NCBI GenBank assembly: GCA_030685235.1 | Contig: MU839155.1 | Span: 161,060 to 225,059 of the forward strand | Source: Copromyces sp. CBS 386.78 | Taxonomy: Eukaryota > Ascomycota > Sordariomycetes > Sordariales > Sordariaceae | Reading direction: 5' to 3' | DNA length: 64,000 bases | Shown here: piece after piece, positions 11,874 to 22,343 of the stretch | Layout: the number at the start of each line of letters is the position of its first letter | Position numbering within the stretch: position 1 is the first letter of the stretch | Notes under the pieces: model-generated | What the model saw: only the letters and a program-made list of their open reading frames with translations | What the model was told of the DNA's origin: nothing | Databases searched by the model: none | Made by a program: the position numbers and the translations under genes

Positions 11874-12950
11874 CTACCCCTTAGCCACCTCGACCCAGCT
11901 AGACACGTTGCTGGCTGAATCACGAGGGGCAGGCGAGGCCTTCGTCGGTGCTGGAGGAGGAGGGTAGACTTTCGTGGACGCTCGGGGAGGAGGAGGAGAG
12001 ACCTTCGGGGGCGCTTGGAGAGGAGGAGGGGAGGAAGGGGGATGATATGCTGAAGCAAATAATCTAAGCCTTCTCGGTCCATGCGGGTAATATAGGTAGG
12101 GATTCCTGTGCCAGTGATGGCCCCGGGCCTTATAAAAGACGCCCAAACCCCAGATATTGAGGAGGCGCACTCAGCAATTGTCCATATTGACCCAGGAACC
12201 TCGAGGCTTCGGCCATGCTCCCTTGGAGAGACGGAGGAATGAGCGCTTGTTGATGTTGTTGAACCTCTCGGCCCCTTCAAAGGCCCGGTAACAATCCGGG
12301 GGCTTCTTGTAGTCTGGTTGCTGACACCCAAACGAGCCTTGACTGCCTTTCAGTTCGAGAGCGTCTGTTGTGGAAGCATTCCTCGGAGAGCCGTCACTGT
12401 GTGCAGATCCAGGCGTAGATGGCGTGAGGCTTTGTAGCCTGGCCGAAAGGTTAAATTCCTCAAAAACGGTGTTGGTGTCGTCCCATGGGAGTTCCTTCTC
12501 TCCAATGCGCAGATAAGGGTACCCTTATCGGCAACGGGCATAAATCCCGTCCGCAATCTTGTCGGCTTTGTGATTGGGGGTTCGTCTGATCGCTTGGTTG
12601 CGAAAATGAGAGTCTTCAGCAGGCTATCTCTCGGTGCCAGCGCTTCGAACCGAATGACCCTCCACGCTGCGACCCGATCGAAAGCCTCCGGCTGTACCGG
12701 CATCGGATCTTTGCACCCTTCCGCGAAGCACACCGACTTGCGCGTCAGAGTGTTTCTGCTGCCACCTCCCGGGCACCGTCTCTTCAAAATCGGCTTCGGC
12801 TCAGGTCCCGTCTAGGTCCCCTTGCCATCCACCTTATCATCCGCGATAGGCACCGTGAGAGTCGACACGCAGAAGTCGAAAAGATCAACAAAGGCCGGAC
12901 CCAGAAGCGTGGGGATTGTTCAGGCCCCGTCTAGGTCCCATTGGCTGTTG
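11874..12950 (-). pseudogene. Second broken member of the repeated family
   Basis: Minus-strand order: GPAFVDLFDFC and LTVPIADDK at 12.9-12.84 kb; KPILKRRCPGGGSRN; MPVQPEAFDRVAAWRVIR; EALAPRDSLLKT; a frame change near 12.52 kb; then RIGEKELPWDDTNTVFEEF, QQPDYKKPPDCYRAFEG and KGAWPKPRGSWVNMDNC. A TGA stop (12,173-12,171) follows, after which the same frame continues with VRLLNIWGLGVF and a Pro-rich tail (SPPPPRASTKVYPPPP) ending VEVAKG at 11874. Text on both sides of the stop reads like one protein, so the TGA is probably a C-to-T lesion. The function is not recognised. Confidence 0.5.
12627..12703 (-). repeat. Direct repeat copy B of a duplicated gene segment
   Basis: Partner of the copy at 11166-11246, about 1.46 kb away in the same orientation, with transition-only differences. 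Confidence 0.75.
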
Positions 12951-15528
12951 ACCTTCAGACGTGGTAGGTTGCGAGACCGAAGAGCATGTTGACAAAATTA
13001 AAGTCAGCATGTTTGCGCTCAGTTGGATGTGAAAGGGAAAGGGGTTTGAGCGAACCATAAGTATGATGAAAACCGATGTGTTGAGCAGCTTTGACAGCTT
13101 TGGAAATTGTTGACCGTTTATGGCTGGCAATGGTGTGATAAAACTGAAGAAGAGAAAATGGAAACCATCATGAAGTGCGCTGAGCCAGAGAGGAAATGAA
13201 GTGGAAACGTGTAAAGTTGATGATCGCCGTCAAAGAATCTGGCGTTCGATTTGAGGCTGGCAGACGCACCAGCGTGTAAGGAGAAGATCCAAAAAAGAAG
13301 AGGTCGAAAAATGTGAAAGTGCTTAATTCTGGAGAAGAAGAAAGATCCAGTCAGAAGATGAGGGAAGCTCAGAAGAGCAAGTCAAAGAGTGGAACAAGTG
13401 CTTGAGTCTGGAGAAAAAGAAAAATCGGGCCAAAGGGGTGGGGGGAAGCCCATCTTATATACCTGGCCATCTGTCCCGTCAGGGATCCCAATCAGTCATG
13501 CTGATTTGCTTTCTGGCCTCTGGACTTGCTTCCTACTTGCTTCGTGACGTGTGTATTTGCAAGATCTCCTTCCCAATCTGGCTGTGATGGCTTCCTTGAT
13601 GTGACGAGGCCTTTCTCTTGGACCAGCGGGCGCTTTCTGTTCAGTCCTACAGTCGCCAGGAACCGTGAGGATCAGCGTCAACAAGAGAGTAAGCGAGACC
13701 TGATAACAGAAAGGAGAACGGATAGATAACGGAAGGAAGATGAACAGGAGACAGACTGGAATATGGCTCGGGAAGGCATCCAGTCCAAATGACAGTGAAT
13801 GATCACTTCCAGATCATAAGTGAATGAAAAGAAAGGAAACGTCCAACGACAAAAACCAAAGCTTTTTGGACACTCTTGGTTTGACACTTCCCACCAACTC
13901 TTCCCAAGTTTCCAAAATGCGTCAGTGACACTTGACTACACTTGGACATTGAGAAAGAACATGTGATGGGTCCCGAACTACATATATATGCCTAGAGCGG
14001 TGTCAAGTGTCAATCTTTCGACACTGAACCCAACACATGAAACCTGCTGATAAAGATCTAGACATCTTGACAACACGTCTTTGGGTGAACAAGCTTCACG
14101 GTAATGTGTTACATTAGACTTGACAAAATCCCCTCCCTGTGATTCAACAACGACACCGAGGAGGAGACAACTCACTTGCTTGACAATCGCAAGGGCCAGG
14201 AGGGCGCCGGCGACATCTGCTTCAAGCTTTCTTTCCTCTCGCAGCTCAAGGGCATCCATCCAGCGAGGCAAGATCGAGGACACTTTCTTCGTCTGACCCT
14301 TCGTGGTTACCGAAGATCCCCATGGGCCGTGGCAAGTGGAAGAAGAATAGAGCAAAGGGTTCGTGAGAGAAGGGAGGCGCCATGCGGACTGTTGACCAAC
14401 CTCAGCTCAAACTTGTCCCGCAGAGCTCAAGACCATCCAGCTTGAACATCCAGCTTCCAGGGGCACTTGGGCAAGGTCGAGGGCATCTTCTGGCTGCACC
14501 TGGCGCTTTGTAGTTACCGAAGACGTTAGCAAGAAGTGGAAGGGCAAAGCAGGCTACTGAGGGTAGGTAAAGAGGCGACGACTGTTGACTTCTGGAACCG
14601 AGTTCCGCGCTGGGAAGCAGTAAAATGCACAGAAGCAACCAGACATACCTTACCTCTAGGTGCCCTTTTCTGTTCAGAAAGGCGGGCTTTCTGCTTCCAC
14701 TTGGATGATGAGAAGGGGCGGGCGGGTGGAAGGGCGGTTGTAGCAGTCGCGGCGTTCGCTACAAAAGGGGCGGGGAGGGTGGTTTCTTTGGTCTTGCCTT
14801 TGCCTTTCCATTGTCCACCCAGCTGTGCTCATCGTGATTTCAGGCGAGGAGGTGGTGGTGGCGGAGAAGTCTTGACCATAAAATCCCCGGGAGGGGAAGC
14901 GAGCTTGAGCATGGGAGTGGACGTGGCCGCGAGCACTTGTTTCATGATTTCCTTCACTTCCCCTGGCCCTTGTTCTTTACTTTGCGACTGGGTCTAGGTC
15001 TGGGTTTGGGTCGGCTTTCCTTCCCGAGCCCGGTCTTGGTCGTCGTTTGCAGCTACTGGCTGGTGGTTCTTCTGCTCTTTTTTTTCGGCAGCGTCAATGA
15101 CTCTATTACGGCTACCGCGTGCCTACGGCTGTGCCTATGATAGAGACGGGGAGGTCGCGGTCAGAGGAAGCTGGGTTAGCACTTCAGCTCTTTGATGTAG
15201 GCGTCGTCGGGGACAGTGATAGGTTTTGGGGTGCAGAGGTACTTACCAGATATCAACGAAGGCCGGACGGACATCGAAGCCGTGGTCCTCGACATAATCA
15301 GCGTGAACATGCGAGAATCTGCAGAGGCCAATCTAGCCCAAACGTTTGATATACCCTCCTCAGAAACTCCCGAGGCACCATTCAAAGCAAGAACAAGATA
15401 GTAACACGAAAGTGGTGGTCTCTATTAACATAGTATTCCAATTATGAAAACCCCATCAACAACATCTATATCTCGTAAACATCCCGGCCCAGTCCATCCA
15501 TCCTCACTTTTACCCTCTAGCTCTACCT
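12951..15528. other. Gene-poor stretch with further relics of the repeated family
   Basis: No intact gene. On minus near 15,276-15,180, FDVRPAFVDI followed (one base out of frame) by LCTPKPITVPDDAYIKEL parallels GPAFVDLFDFC/LTVPIADDK at 12.9 kb, suggesting a third relic. A weak tandem similarity links about 14,240-14,345 and 14,415-14,545; both contain a CAGCTCAAG-like start and a GTTACCGAAGA block, then GTGGAAG or AAGTGGAAG. A 125-codon minus frame at 13,978-14,355 (PRWMDALELREERKLEADV) may be another fragment. Confidence 0.4.
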
Positions 15529-18157
15529 CTACCTAATATTATACCTAGCAATCAACCCCGCCATCTTCTCCACGAACCAGCCCTTAGGATCAGGACTCGT
15601 GTCCGCGCTCTCCGCCACCGTCAAGATGGTCCTGACGCCCACACCCACGCTATCCGCCCCGGTATATTCGCGGAGGGTACTCAACACCTCGGTGATGGCC
15701 GACTGATCACCACCAAACGCTCCGACCTCGTTCAACACGGCGCCCAACTCCTGGAGATTGTTCACAGCTGGCACAGCAATCTGGTAATCGAACGACTCAG
15801 TGACATCCAACTGCTCCATGACGGACCGCTGAGAAGTAGTGGCGAGGATTAAGAGACGGTGGCCCTTGGGCGGCGGAGTGACGAGAAGGGTGACGAGGGC
15901 CTGGAGGATGGTGTTGGATAGGCGCGGGCCGACGGGGTTCCATTCGATGATGCGCTCGAGGTTGTCAATGATGAGGAGCGAAAGCGGGGACTTGTAGGCG
16001 TCGGTGAAGATCTTGTGCAGATAGTCCTTCTTGGCAACCTCGTCGCGGAAGCCGACCATGTCGGCGGGGGTGATGAACTTGATGAAGGGGAAGTCGGACT
16101 TCATGGCGATGTGGGCGGCCAGAGCGGTCTTTCCGGAGGCCGAAGGACCGTGAAGGAGGACGGTCATGTGCTTGAGACGCTCGAGCTTGCGCACGTTGTT
16201 GACGTATAGCAGACCGTCCTCGAGGATCGAGGTGATGCTCTTGGAGTAGTGGATGACGCCGTAGGCCAGGTGCTTCTCGAGCTCGGACTCGTCGGCGCCA
16301 AAGGCGGGCTTGACTTCCTCGAGGGCGTTGAGGAAATCTTGGCGGTTGACCTTCATGTTGGCCACGTCTTCGGAGACGCCAGCCATGGTGCCGACTTTGA
16401 TGTGTCGGGAGAAGGCGTACGAGGTGGCGGACTTGACAAGACCGCTGAGCTCGGCACCAGAAAAGTTCTTTGTGAGAGTGGCGAGCTCGGCGAGGTCGAC
16501 GTCGTCAGCCATGACCTTGTTCTCCTTCATCTTGGAGGTATGAATCTTGAGAATCTGGCCACGGCCATGCTCATCGGGAAGCGAGATCTCGATTTGGACC
16601 TCAAGACGACCGGGACGGAGCAAGGCGTCATCGATCATATCCTTACGGTTGGTCATTCCGATAAGGAGAATGTTGTTAAGCTGGTCGACACCATCGAGCT
16701 TGGAGAGCAACTGGTTGACGACGCTATCACCGACACCGGTGCCGCCGCCAGCACCAGAACCTCTCTGCTTGCACACGGCATCCAACTCATCAAAGATGAT
16801 AATGTGCAGACCAGACTCGTCGCCCTTCTCCTTGTACTCCTTCTCTGCATCGGCGAAGAGCTTACGGATGTTCTCTTCAGACTGACCAACGTACTTGTTC
16901 AGCACTTCGGGACCGTTGATGACCTTGGGTTCCCTGGCGTTGAGCATCTTTCCGATCTGTCTGGCAATAAGGGTCTTGCCGGTGCCGGGAGGACCATAAA
17001 GCAGCATGCCCTTGACGTGCATAATACCGAGCTTCTCGATGAGCCCAGGAGGGAAGATACGGGAGGCAAAAGCACGACGGAAGATGGTGGAGAACTCGGT
17101 ATCCAAACCACCGATACCCATATCCTCAAACTTGAAGTCCGGGGCGATGATGGCGTTGGCGGCTGGGCGCTTGCTGGAGCCCTTGAGCTTGATGGGTGAC
17201 CTGGCATCCTTGTAGAAGCCAATGCTGGCCTGGTTGGTGAGAATACCGCGGGCTCCAGGGTCACTGCGCGTGGGGGCCTCGCCAGTTCCGCCCATGCTCA
17301 GATCCACCAGAGTGACCGTCTTGACCATGACAGCCAAGGGGATATTCTTGACGTCGAGAAGGAACCTCTGACCAGGGGCAAAGATCTGGTTCTGGAAGGT
17401 CTTGACAAAGATCTTGGCCAGCTCATCCTGGTCATAGGGCGCATCGACGATTCTGTTGGCTGAGGCAAATCCAATCTCGACATCCATGGAGCCAATGTAG
17501 GCGTCGCCTCCGCGGGCAAAGGGATCGTAGACCTCTCCCATCAACTCGTCCATCATGCCAACTCCGCACCATGTTCGCTGGGGGTCTGACAAGCTAATGT
17601 GCCCCGAACGGAAGCCAGGGGTAGGGCGTGCCGTCACGACATAGTCTCCTCGTAGTTGTCTTCCTGTCAAGCGGATGTATAGATCGGAGCCGTCGCGGTT
17701 CGGGGGGAAGTCGTCGGGCGATACAGCGCAACTGGTATTCAAGGTTAGCGGCTTCGAATGCCTGACCGTACGTAGGTTGCGCATGAACTTACATGTTGCC
17801 AAAGATGTAGAGACTCTGCAACGTCTTATCATCAACCTTTGCGAGTCGAAGGGGAATACCGCGACCGGCTGCTGACTGAGAAGGATATCCACCAGGAGTG
17901 GGCTGTCCACCGTAACCGCCGCCGCCGCCGCCGCCATAGCTCTTTTCGGATGGCGCACCTCCATATCCGGCACCACCGCCACCACCAGAGTATTGGGGTT
18001 GATGGGGAGCGCGACCACCTGGGCTGCCGTAGTTGGTGGGTGGTGCGCCGCCGCCGTATCCGCCTCCGGCAGCTTGTTGAACGGGACGGCCGGGGAGGCC
18101 AGCTCCTCCTTGTGGGGTTTGGGGCTTCTTGCCGAAGAGGTTGCCTCGAATATCCAT
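15529..18157 (-). CDS. sec18: Sec18/NSF, AAA ATPase for SNARE disassembly
   Basis: Complement of join 15529-17731 and 17793-18157, 855 residues, slightly longer than typical NSF because of a Gly/Pro-rich N-terminal extension (about 1-100). The N domain follows (LRLAKVDDKTLQSLY, DLYIRLTGRQ). D1 has Walker A GPPGTGKT (about 368-375), Walker B IIFDELDA (about 433-440) and an arginine-finger-type LLRPGRLE. D2 has Walker A GPSASGKT (about 650-657) and a degenerate Walker B LLIIDNLERI (about 707-716), as in NSF where D2 mainly serves hexamerisation. Sec18 with alpha-SNAP uses ATP to take apart cis-SNARE complexes for vesicle traffic and vacuole fusion. The intron (17732-17792) has a GTAAGT donor, a GCTAAC branch site and a CAG acceptor. 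The start is in an ACCATGGATATT context. Confidence 0.97.
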
Positions 18158-18789
18158 GGTGATAGTGATATGTAGATTATTATAAGTTACGAGTATCGAG
18201 GGAGTAGGTGGGTGGGTGTGTGTAAGTCGGGAGAACCAGTCGCCCTTGGTGTTGTCGTCGAGTGCGAAGTTGGTGCGCACTGGGTTCGCCGCAAGTCAAC
18301 ACGTTGGTTATGTTGGTTCGGCAATTGATTTCTTTGAAAGCTTTCGCAAATGACGATATGGTCGGGTATGACAAAGTTGTGTGTTTATGCAAAGAAGGAC
18401 AGGTATTATCCCGATAAGACGGGATGCCTGTTTTCGTTGGAGGCTGAGCTTTGATGTTTCAACGAGAGGGGACGTCTGGCTGTTGTGTCAAGGAATCAGC
18501 TGTGTCCCACTGACGCTTTACAGGAAATGTTGTCATTCATGGTTATTCTGGAAAGGATACGGTCAACTTACTTGTACAAGCGGTTCAGCTTTCAGGTACT
18601 GGAACCGCTAACTCAGCGGGTCCCCGGACTTTGTCCCCTGGCGGCCAGACTCGCCCCTGATCAACGTACGTCAAAGAGCGGGGCACGTGTTGGGGCGGCT
18701 GGCTAGCGATAAGATAAGAACCCTGACTGGCCTAAAGGTACTTCAACCATCCAACATCAAAAGAGAAGCGATTCATTGTGAATATCATC
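18158..18789. other. Divergent promoter region between sec18 and the CIR_N gene
   Basis: About 630 bases separating two divergently transcribed housekeeping genes. No coding sequence is supported, and the region must hold both leaders and promoters. No TATA element was clearly identified. Confidence 0.6.
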
Positions 18790-20003
18790 ATGCCTCTGTG
18801 AGTTCCAACTTAGTCTTGAACTCCAAGAACATCTGCTAACATCATCAAAGCCACCTTCTCGGCAAGAAATCATGGAACGTCTACAACACAGACAACGTCG
18901 CCCGCGTCCGGCGTGACGAGGCCGAGGCTCGTGCTCGCGAGGAAGCTGAAGAACAACGCATGCAACAGGTCGACGCGGAACGTCGTCTAGCCATTCTACG
19001 CGGTCAAGTCCCGCCGCCACTTGAGGAACCAGTCGCTTCAGCAGACACCAGCAGCGAGCAGGGGCGCCGCCATCGTGGACGTGACCCTCTGACGGAAGGA
19101 CGCAAGCGCAAGCGAGCAGGCGAAGATGACACCGACTTCGAAATGAGGGTGGCGCGGGAACGTGCCATGGCAGGGGCAAGTGCGGCGAGGGAGCTGTCTG
19201 GCCCGGTGGTGAAGTCGACTTCCATCACCACTGCGGCATCGCTGGTCGATAGCAGGGGTCATATCACGCTGTTTGCTGAAGAAGAGCTGAGGCTTGCAGA
19301 GAAGGACGAAAAACTGGAGACCGAAGCAGCCAAGAGAAAGCGTGAGGAAGCGGAGCAGCATCAGGTACGCTTCACCAGCGCGGTTGGCAGGGATGCGGAA
19401 GGCTTGCTAGCGAAGAATAGCCCCTGGTATGCGACACCAGATGGGGACGTTGCTGCGCTGGTTCCATCCAAGAATGTGTTCGGGAAGCAAGATCCAGGGC
19501 GCAAGGCTCGTGAGGTGGAAAGACTGAGTGCCAGTGATCCTTTGGCAATGATGAAGAGGGGTGCCAAGATGGTGCGCGAGATCAATAAGGAACGGGAACG
19601 GGAGAATGAGGAGAGGGAAAGGGCACTGAGAGAATTGCGGAAGGAAGAGCGGCGACGGGAAAAGAAGAGGCGAACACAACACCGCAGGGAAAGACATGAT
19701 AGTAGGGAGCCTGGTGATGAGCTTGACAGGGGGAGGCGGTCTCGGTCAGAAAGGCGGGAACGAGGCCGATCGGAAAGTAGAGACCGTCGCCGTGACCGTG
19801 AAACAGACAGGGAAAGGAGAAGAGGCCACTCTCGTGACAGACACCATAGACGGTCTAGCAAGGAGCGAGACGACCGCGATCATCGCAAGCACAGGAATCG
19901 CGATGGTCATGATGGTGAGCATGGCCGTCACCGACATCATCACCGATCAGAAAGGCCAGGTGACAAGGACAAGCCAAGACATGGAAGAGATGATGGCGCA
20001 TAA
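18790..20003 (+). CDS. CIR_N-domain, LENG1-like splicing-associated protein
   Basis: Join of 18790-18797 and 18851-20003, 386 residues. The first exon encodes only MPL; the 53-bp intron has a GTGAGT donor and a GCTAAC branch site. Splicing creates the conserved N-terminus HLLGKKSWNVYNTDNVARVR, hallmark of the CIR_N domain (about residues 3-50) found in LENG1, CWC25 and CIR-type proteins. A Lys/Glu-rich middle follows (coiled-coil-like, REINKERERENEERERA), then a long Arg/Ser/His/Asp-rich tail (from about residue 250) resembling RS/RD domains. The length and the motif SPWYATPDGD fit the LENG1 group better than Cwc25. A nuclear, pre-mRNA-processing role is inferred from the family. Confidence 0.8.
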
Positions 20004-20136
20004 CATCTTCATCTTTTTTTCCGATTTCCAACGTTTGGAACAGAAAACCTTAGCATCAACATCAAATAGCGAGAACAAGATACCCAAAATTATTACAACC
20101 AATACATATCCCCCATCCAAACTTCAATGCCAGAAC

Positions 20137-20844
20137 TTACCTTATCTCGTTACCCCATGCCCTCTCCTTCCAAGGCAAACTAATAGCCACCTCCCTCATA
20201 TCCCTCTCCACCATCTCCCTCAACCCCTTCGTCCTCTCCCCACCCCCCTCCACCAACTCTTTCAAACTCTTCAAAACCCCCTCCACAACCTCCTTACTCC
20301 CCCCTTCCCTCAAATCACTATAAACATCCAACCCTTCCTTCGTAAACAGCGTCGGCGCGAACCACGTAACCACCCACCGCTCTTTTACTTCCCCCGTCTC
20401 CGCATCTTTGACTTCCCCCCACCCCAAAATCTCCCAATGACTGCTCACGAAAAATAACCACCCCGATCCGCGCCAGTCCCAACTCGTCGTGTCATCTTTG
20501 ATATTCGCCAAGTCCCAATTCCCCGTGTCGACGCCCGAGACGGTTTTGAGGCTGCCGGATCCGGAGAGGGATTCGTATTCGACCAGGTCGTCTACGCGGG
20601 GGCGACCATCGGCAGTGGGAGGGAGTGGCTGGTACGTGATGCGCACGTTGCGGGCTGAGCGCCACATGGAGAGCGTGGAGTGGGTTACGGACCAAGTCCT
20701 GTGGAGGAAGTCGAGGGGCGGGAAGGGGATGGTTTGGGGTGGTGGGGAGGAGCGGTGCGAATGGGAGTATTTGTAGGGGAGGCGGAGGGTGATGCCTCCC
20801 TGTGGTGAGGAGTTGGTGGTGGTTGTAGGTGGTGTAGTGGCCAT
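20137..20844 (-). CDS. Conserved fungal protein, lipocalin/calycin-like
   Basis: Single-exon frame of 235 residues, convergent with the CIR_N gene (stops 133 bases apart). The N-terminus is Thr/Pro-rich. The core has FLHRTWSVTHSTLSMWR, RNVRITYQPLP, VEYESL, SWDWRGSGWLFFVSSHWEI and WVVTWFAPTLFTKEGLDV, which match the pattern of uncharacterised fungal proteins with a calycin-like beta-barrel (a GTW-type start followed by alternating strands). No catalytic motif is evident. The start is the first ATG in the frame, in a GGCCATGGTT-strand context (ACCATGGCC on minus). The function is unknown; the fold assignment is by pattern only. Confidence 0.75.
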   Translation of the reverse strand: MATTPPTTTTNSSPQGGITLRLPYKYSHSHRSSPPPQTIPFPPLDFLHRTWSVTHSTLSMWRSARNVRITYQPLPPTADGRPRVDDLVEYESLSGSGSLKTVSGVDTGNWDLANIKDDTTSWDWRGSGWLFFVSSHWEILGWGEVKDAETGEVKERWVVTWFAPTLFTKEGLDVYSDLREGGSKEVVEGVLKSLKELVEGGGERTKGLREMVERDMREVAISLPWKERAWGNEIR

Positions 20845-21449
20845 GGTTGGTTGATTATGCGATGGTAGATGGGTGAGATGGTGGGTTGAATGCTGTTGTC
20901 AGAGGTTAATGTAATGAAAGCAGCTGACAGATGAAGGATAGAAGAGGTTGTTGATGTTGGTCAGCTGAAACAGTGTGAAATGGTATGCTGCTACCGATTG
21001 GTTGGCTGGAAACACAGGGGTTTGTGAGGTTGCGTATCGAACGAAAAAACAGTGACTGGTGATTAAGAATTGGAAATCAAAGAAAGACTTCCAACTGATA
21101 GGTTGTCACGCCGTAGGATTCAAGCCCATTCCATCAAAAAGTTGAAAAGTGACAAAACTTCCATGCACTCGGGAGGGTAACATTCCGAGACAAGGAAGGT
21201 CGTTAACGGCGTTAGCGCAAAGCATCCGCCCAATCCACTGTGTGCGCTGTTCTCTTTTAGGTAGCGGGGAACGAGTGGAGGCCCACAAGGCTGATTGATT
21301 CAACGACACCTTGTCTTTTTTCGACGTCAATTCGTGCTAGACTCGATCCTTTACATTAACCTCATCCATCAACCTCATCTCCATCTTCCGCCATTTCGCC
21401 CGCTACAACCCTCCCCTCACCACCCCCTCCAACCATCAAACACCAAAAA
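20845..21449. other. Intergenic promoter region
   Basis: Lies between divergently oriented genes. The final 100 bases before the RGG-rich gene are very C-rich with ACC/CAT repeats, typical of a leader. No gene is supported. Confidence 0.5.
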
Positions 21450-21483
21450 ATGACCGACCCAAACCCCTCTCAACCACCCTTGG

Positions 21484-21571
<88 letters not shown>

Positions 21572-22343
21572 CCATGACATTTTCATCGACCAAGAAGCCG
21601 AAGCAGCCGCCATGGCCGCAGCAATGGGTTTCTCTTCATTCGGCCAACAAGCCCCTGCCCATGACTCCGACCCCGACGACAACTCGGCTGCTGCCGGTGA
21701 CCGCCCCTCGAAAAAGAGGAGGTACAACTCGCGCGTCGACGCCTACGTCGGACCAGCACCACAGGGAACGGGGGCGAATGACGTGCCTGTTCAGAGGCGG
21801 GTTTTCAATGCGCCAAAAGAGGATATTGAGGTGAAGGATAAGAACGAAATCAACCTCGATGACGACGACGACAATGATCAGGGCGCCAGTGTGGAGGCTT
21901 CGACGACGACGACGACGACGGCGCTGCCGATTAACACATCACTACCACCTAAACCGCCAATCCAAGCACCAACCCAACGACCCGTCGTCGGCTTTAACTC
22001 CCACAGCCAAAGAGGCGATCATGGCGCACGCGGCGGACGAGGCGGCGGTAGAGGCGGCAGGGGTAATCATGGAGGAGCAAACACCCACGGCCGTGACCCA
22101 ACGAAACCTTGGTATGCCGACTACTACGACCCATCAAGCAACGAGAACCCGTGGGAGCGATTGGAGCAGGCGCGCGGGATTGAACCCGTGGGAGTGTGGT
22201 TGCCTAGTCGGTCTGGAGGTGGTCGTGGTGACGGTGATCGTGGTGCACGCGGAGGTTTTGGACTTGGTGATAGAGGGTTTGGAGGTTCTGGTTCTGGTTC
22301 TGATCAGCAGGGTGCTCAAGAGGTTGCTCAGCAGCTGGCTTAG
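21450..22343 (+). CDS. RGG-rich protein with 29-residue poly-Asn tract
   Basis: Single-exon frame of 297 residues. After MTDPNPSQPPLD comes an uninterrupted run of 29 Asn (29 AAC codons, 21486-21572), then an acidic/Ala helix (EAEAAAMAAAMGFSSFG), a basic patch (PSKKRRYNSRVDAYVG), an acidic run (NLDDDDDND), a Thr/Pro linker, a first Arg/Gly region (GARGGRGGGRGGRG), a conserved-looking WYADYYDPSSNENPWERLE block, and a second RGG/Gly-Ser-rich end. The composition suggests an intrinsically disordered RNA-binding protein. The MGFSSFG/KKRRYN pair and the WYxDYYDPSxxENPWE block look like family signatures, but I cannot name the family. The AAC repeat is a microsatellite expected to vary in length between strains. 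Confidence 0.8.
21486..21572 (+). repeat. (AAC)29 coding microsatellite
   Basis: Twenty-nine perfect AAC triplets inside the RGG-rich gene, encoding polyasparagine. Confidence 0.98.

Noticed and set aside
16249..17199. 316-codon plus-strand open frame
   Set aside because: Antisense to sec18; a codon-bias shadow.
22150..22200. GATTGAACCC resembling a tRNA T-loop
   Set aside because: It lies inside the coding frame of the RGG-rich protein and no cloverleaf can be formed around it.
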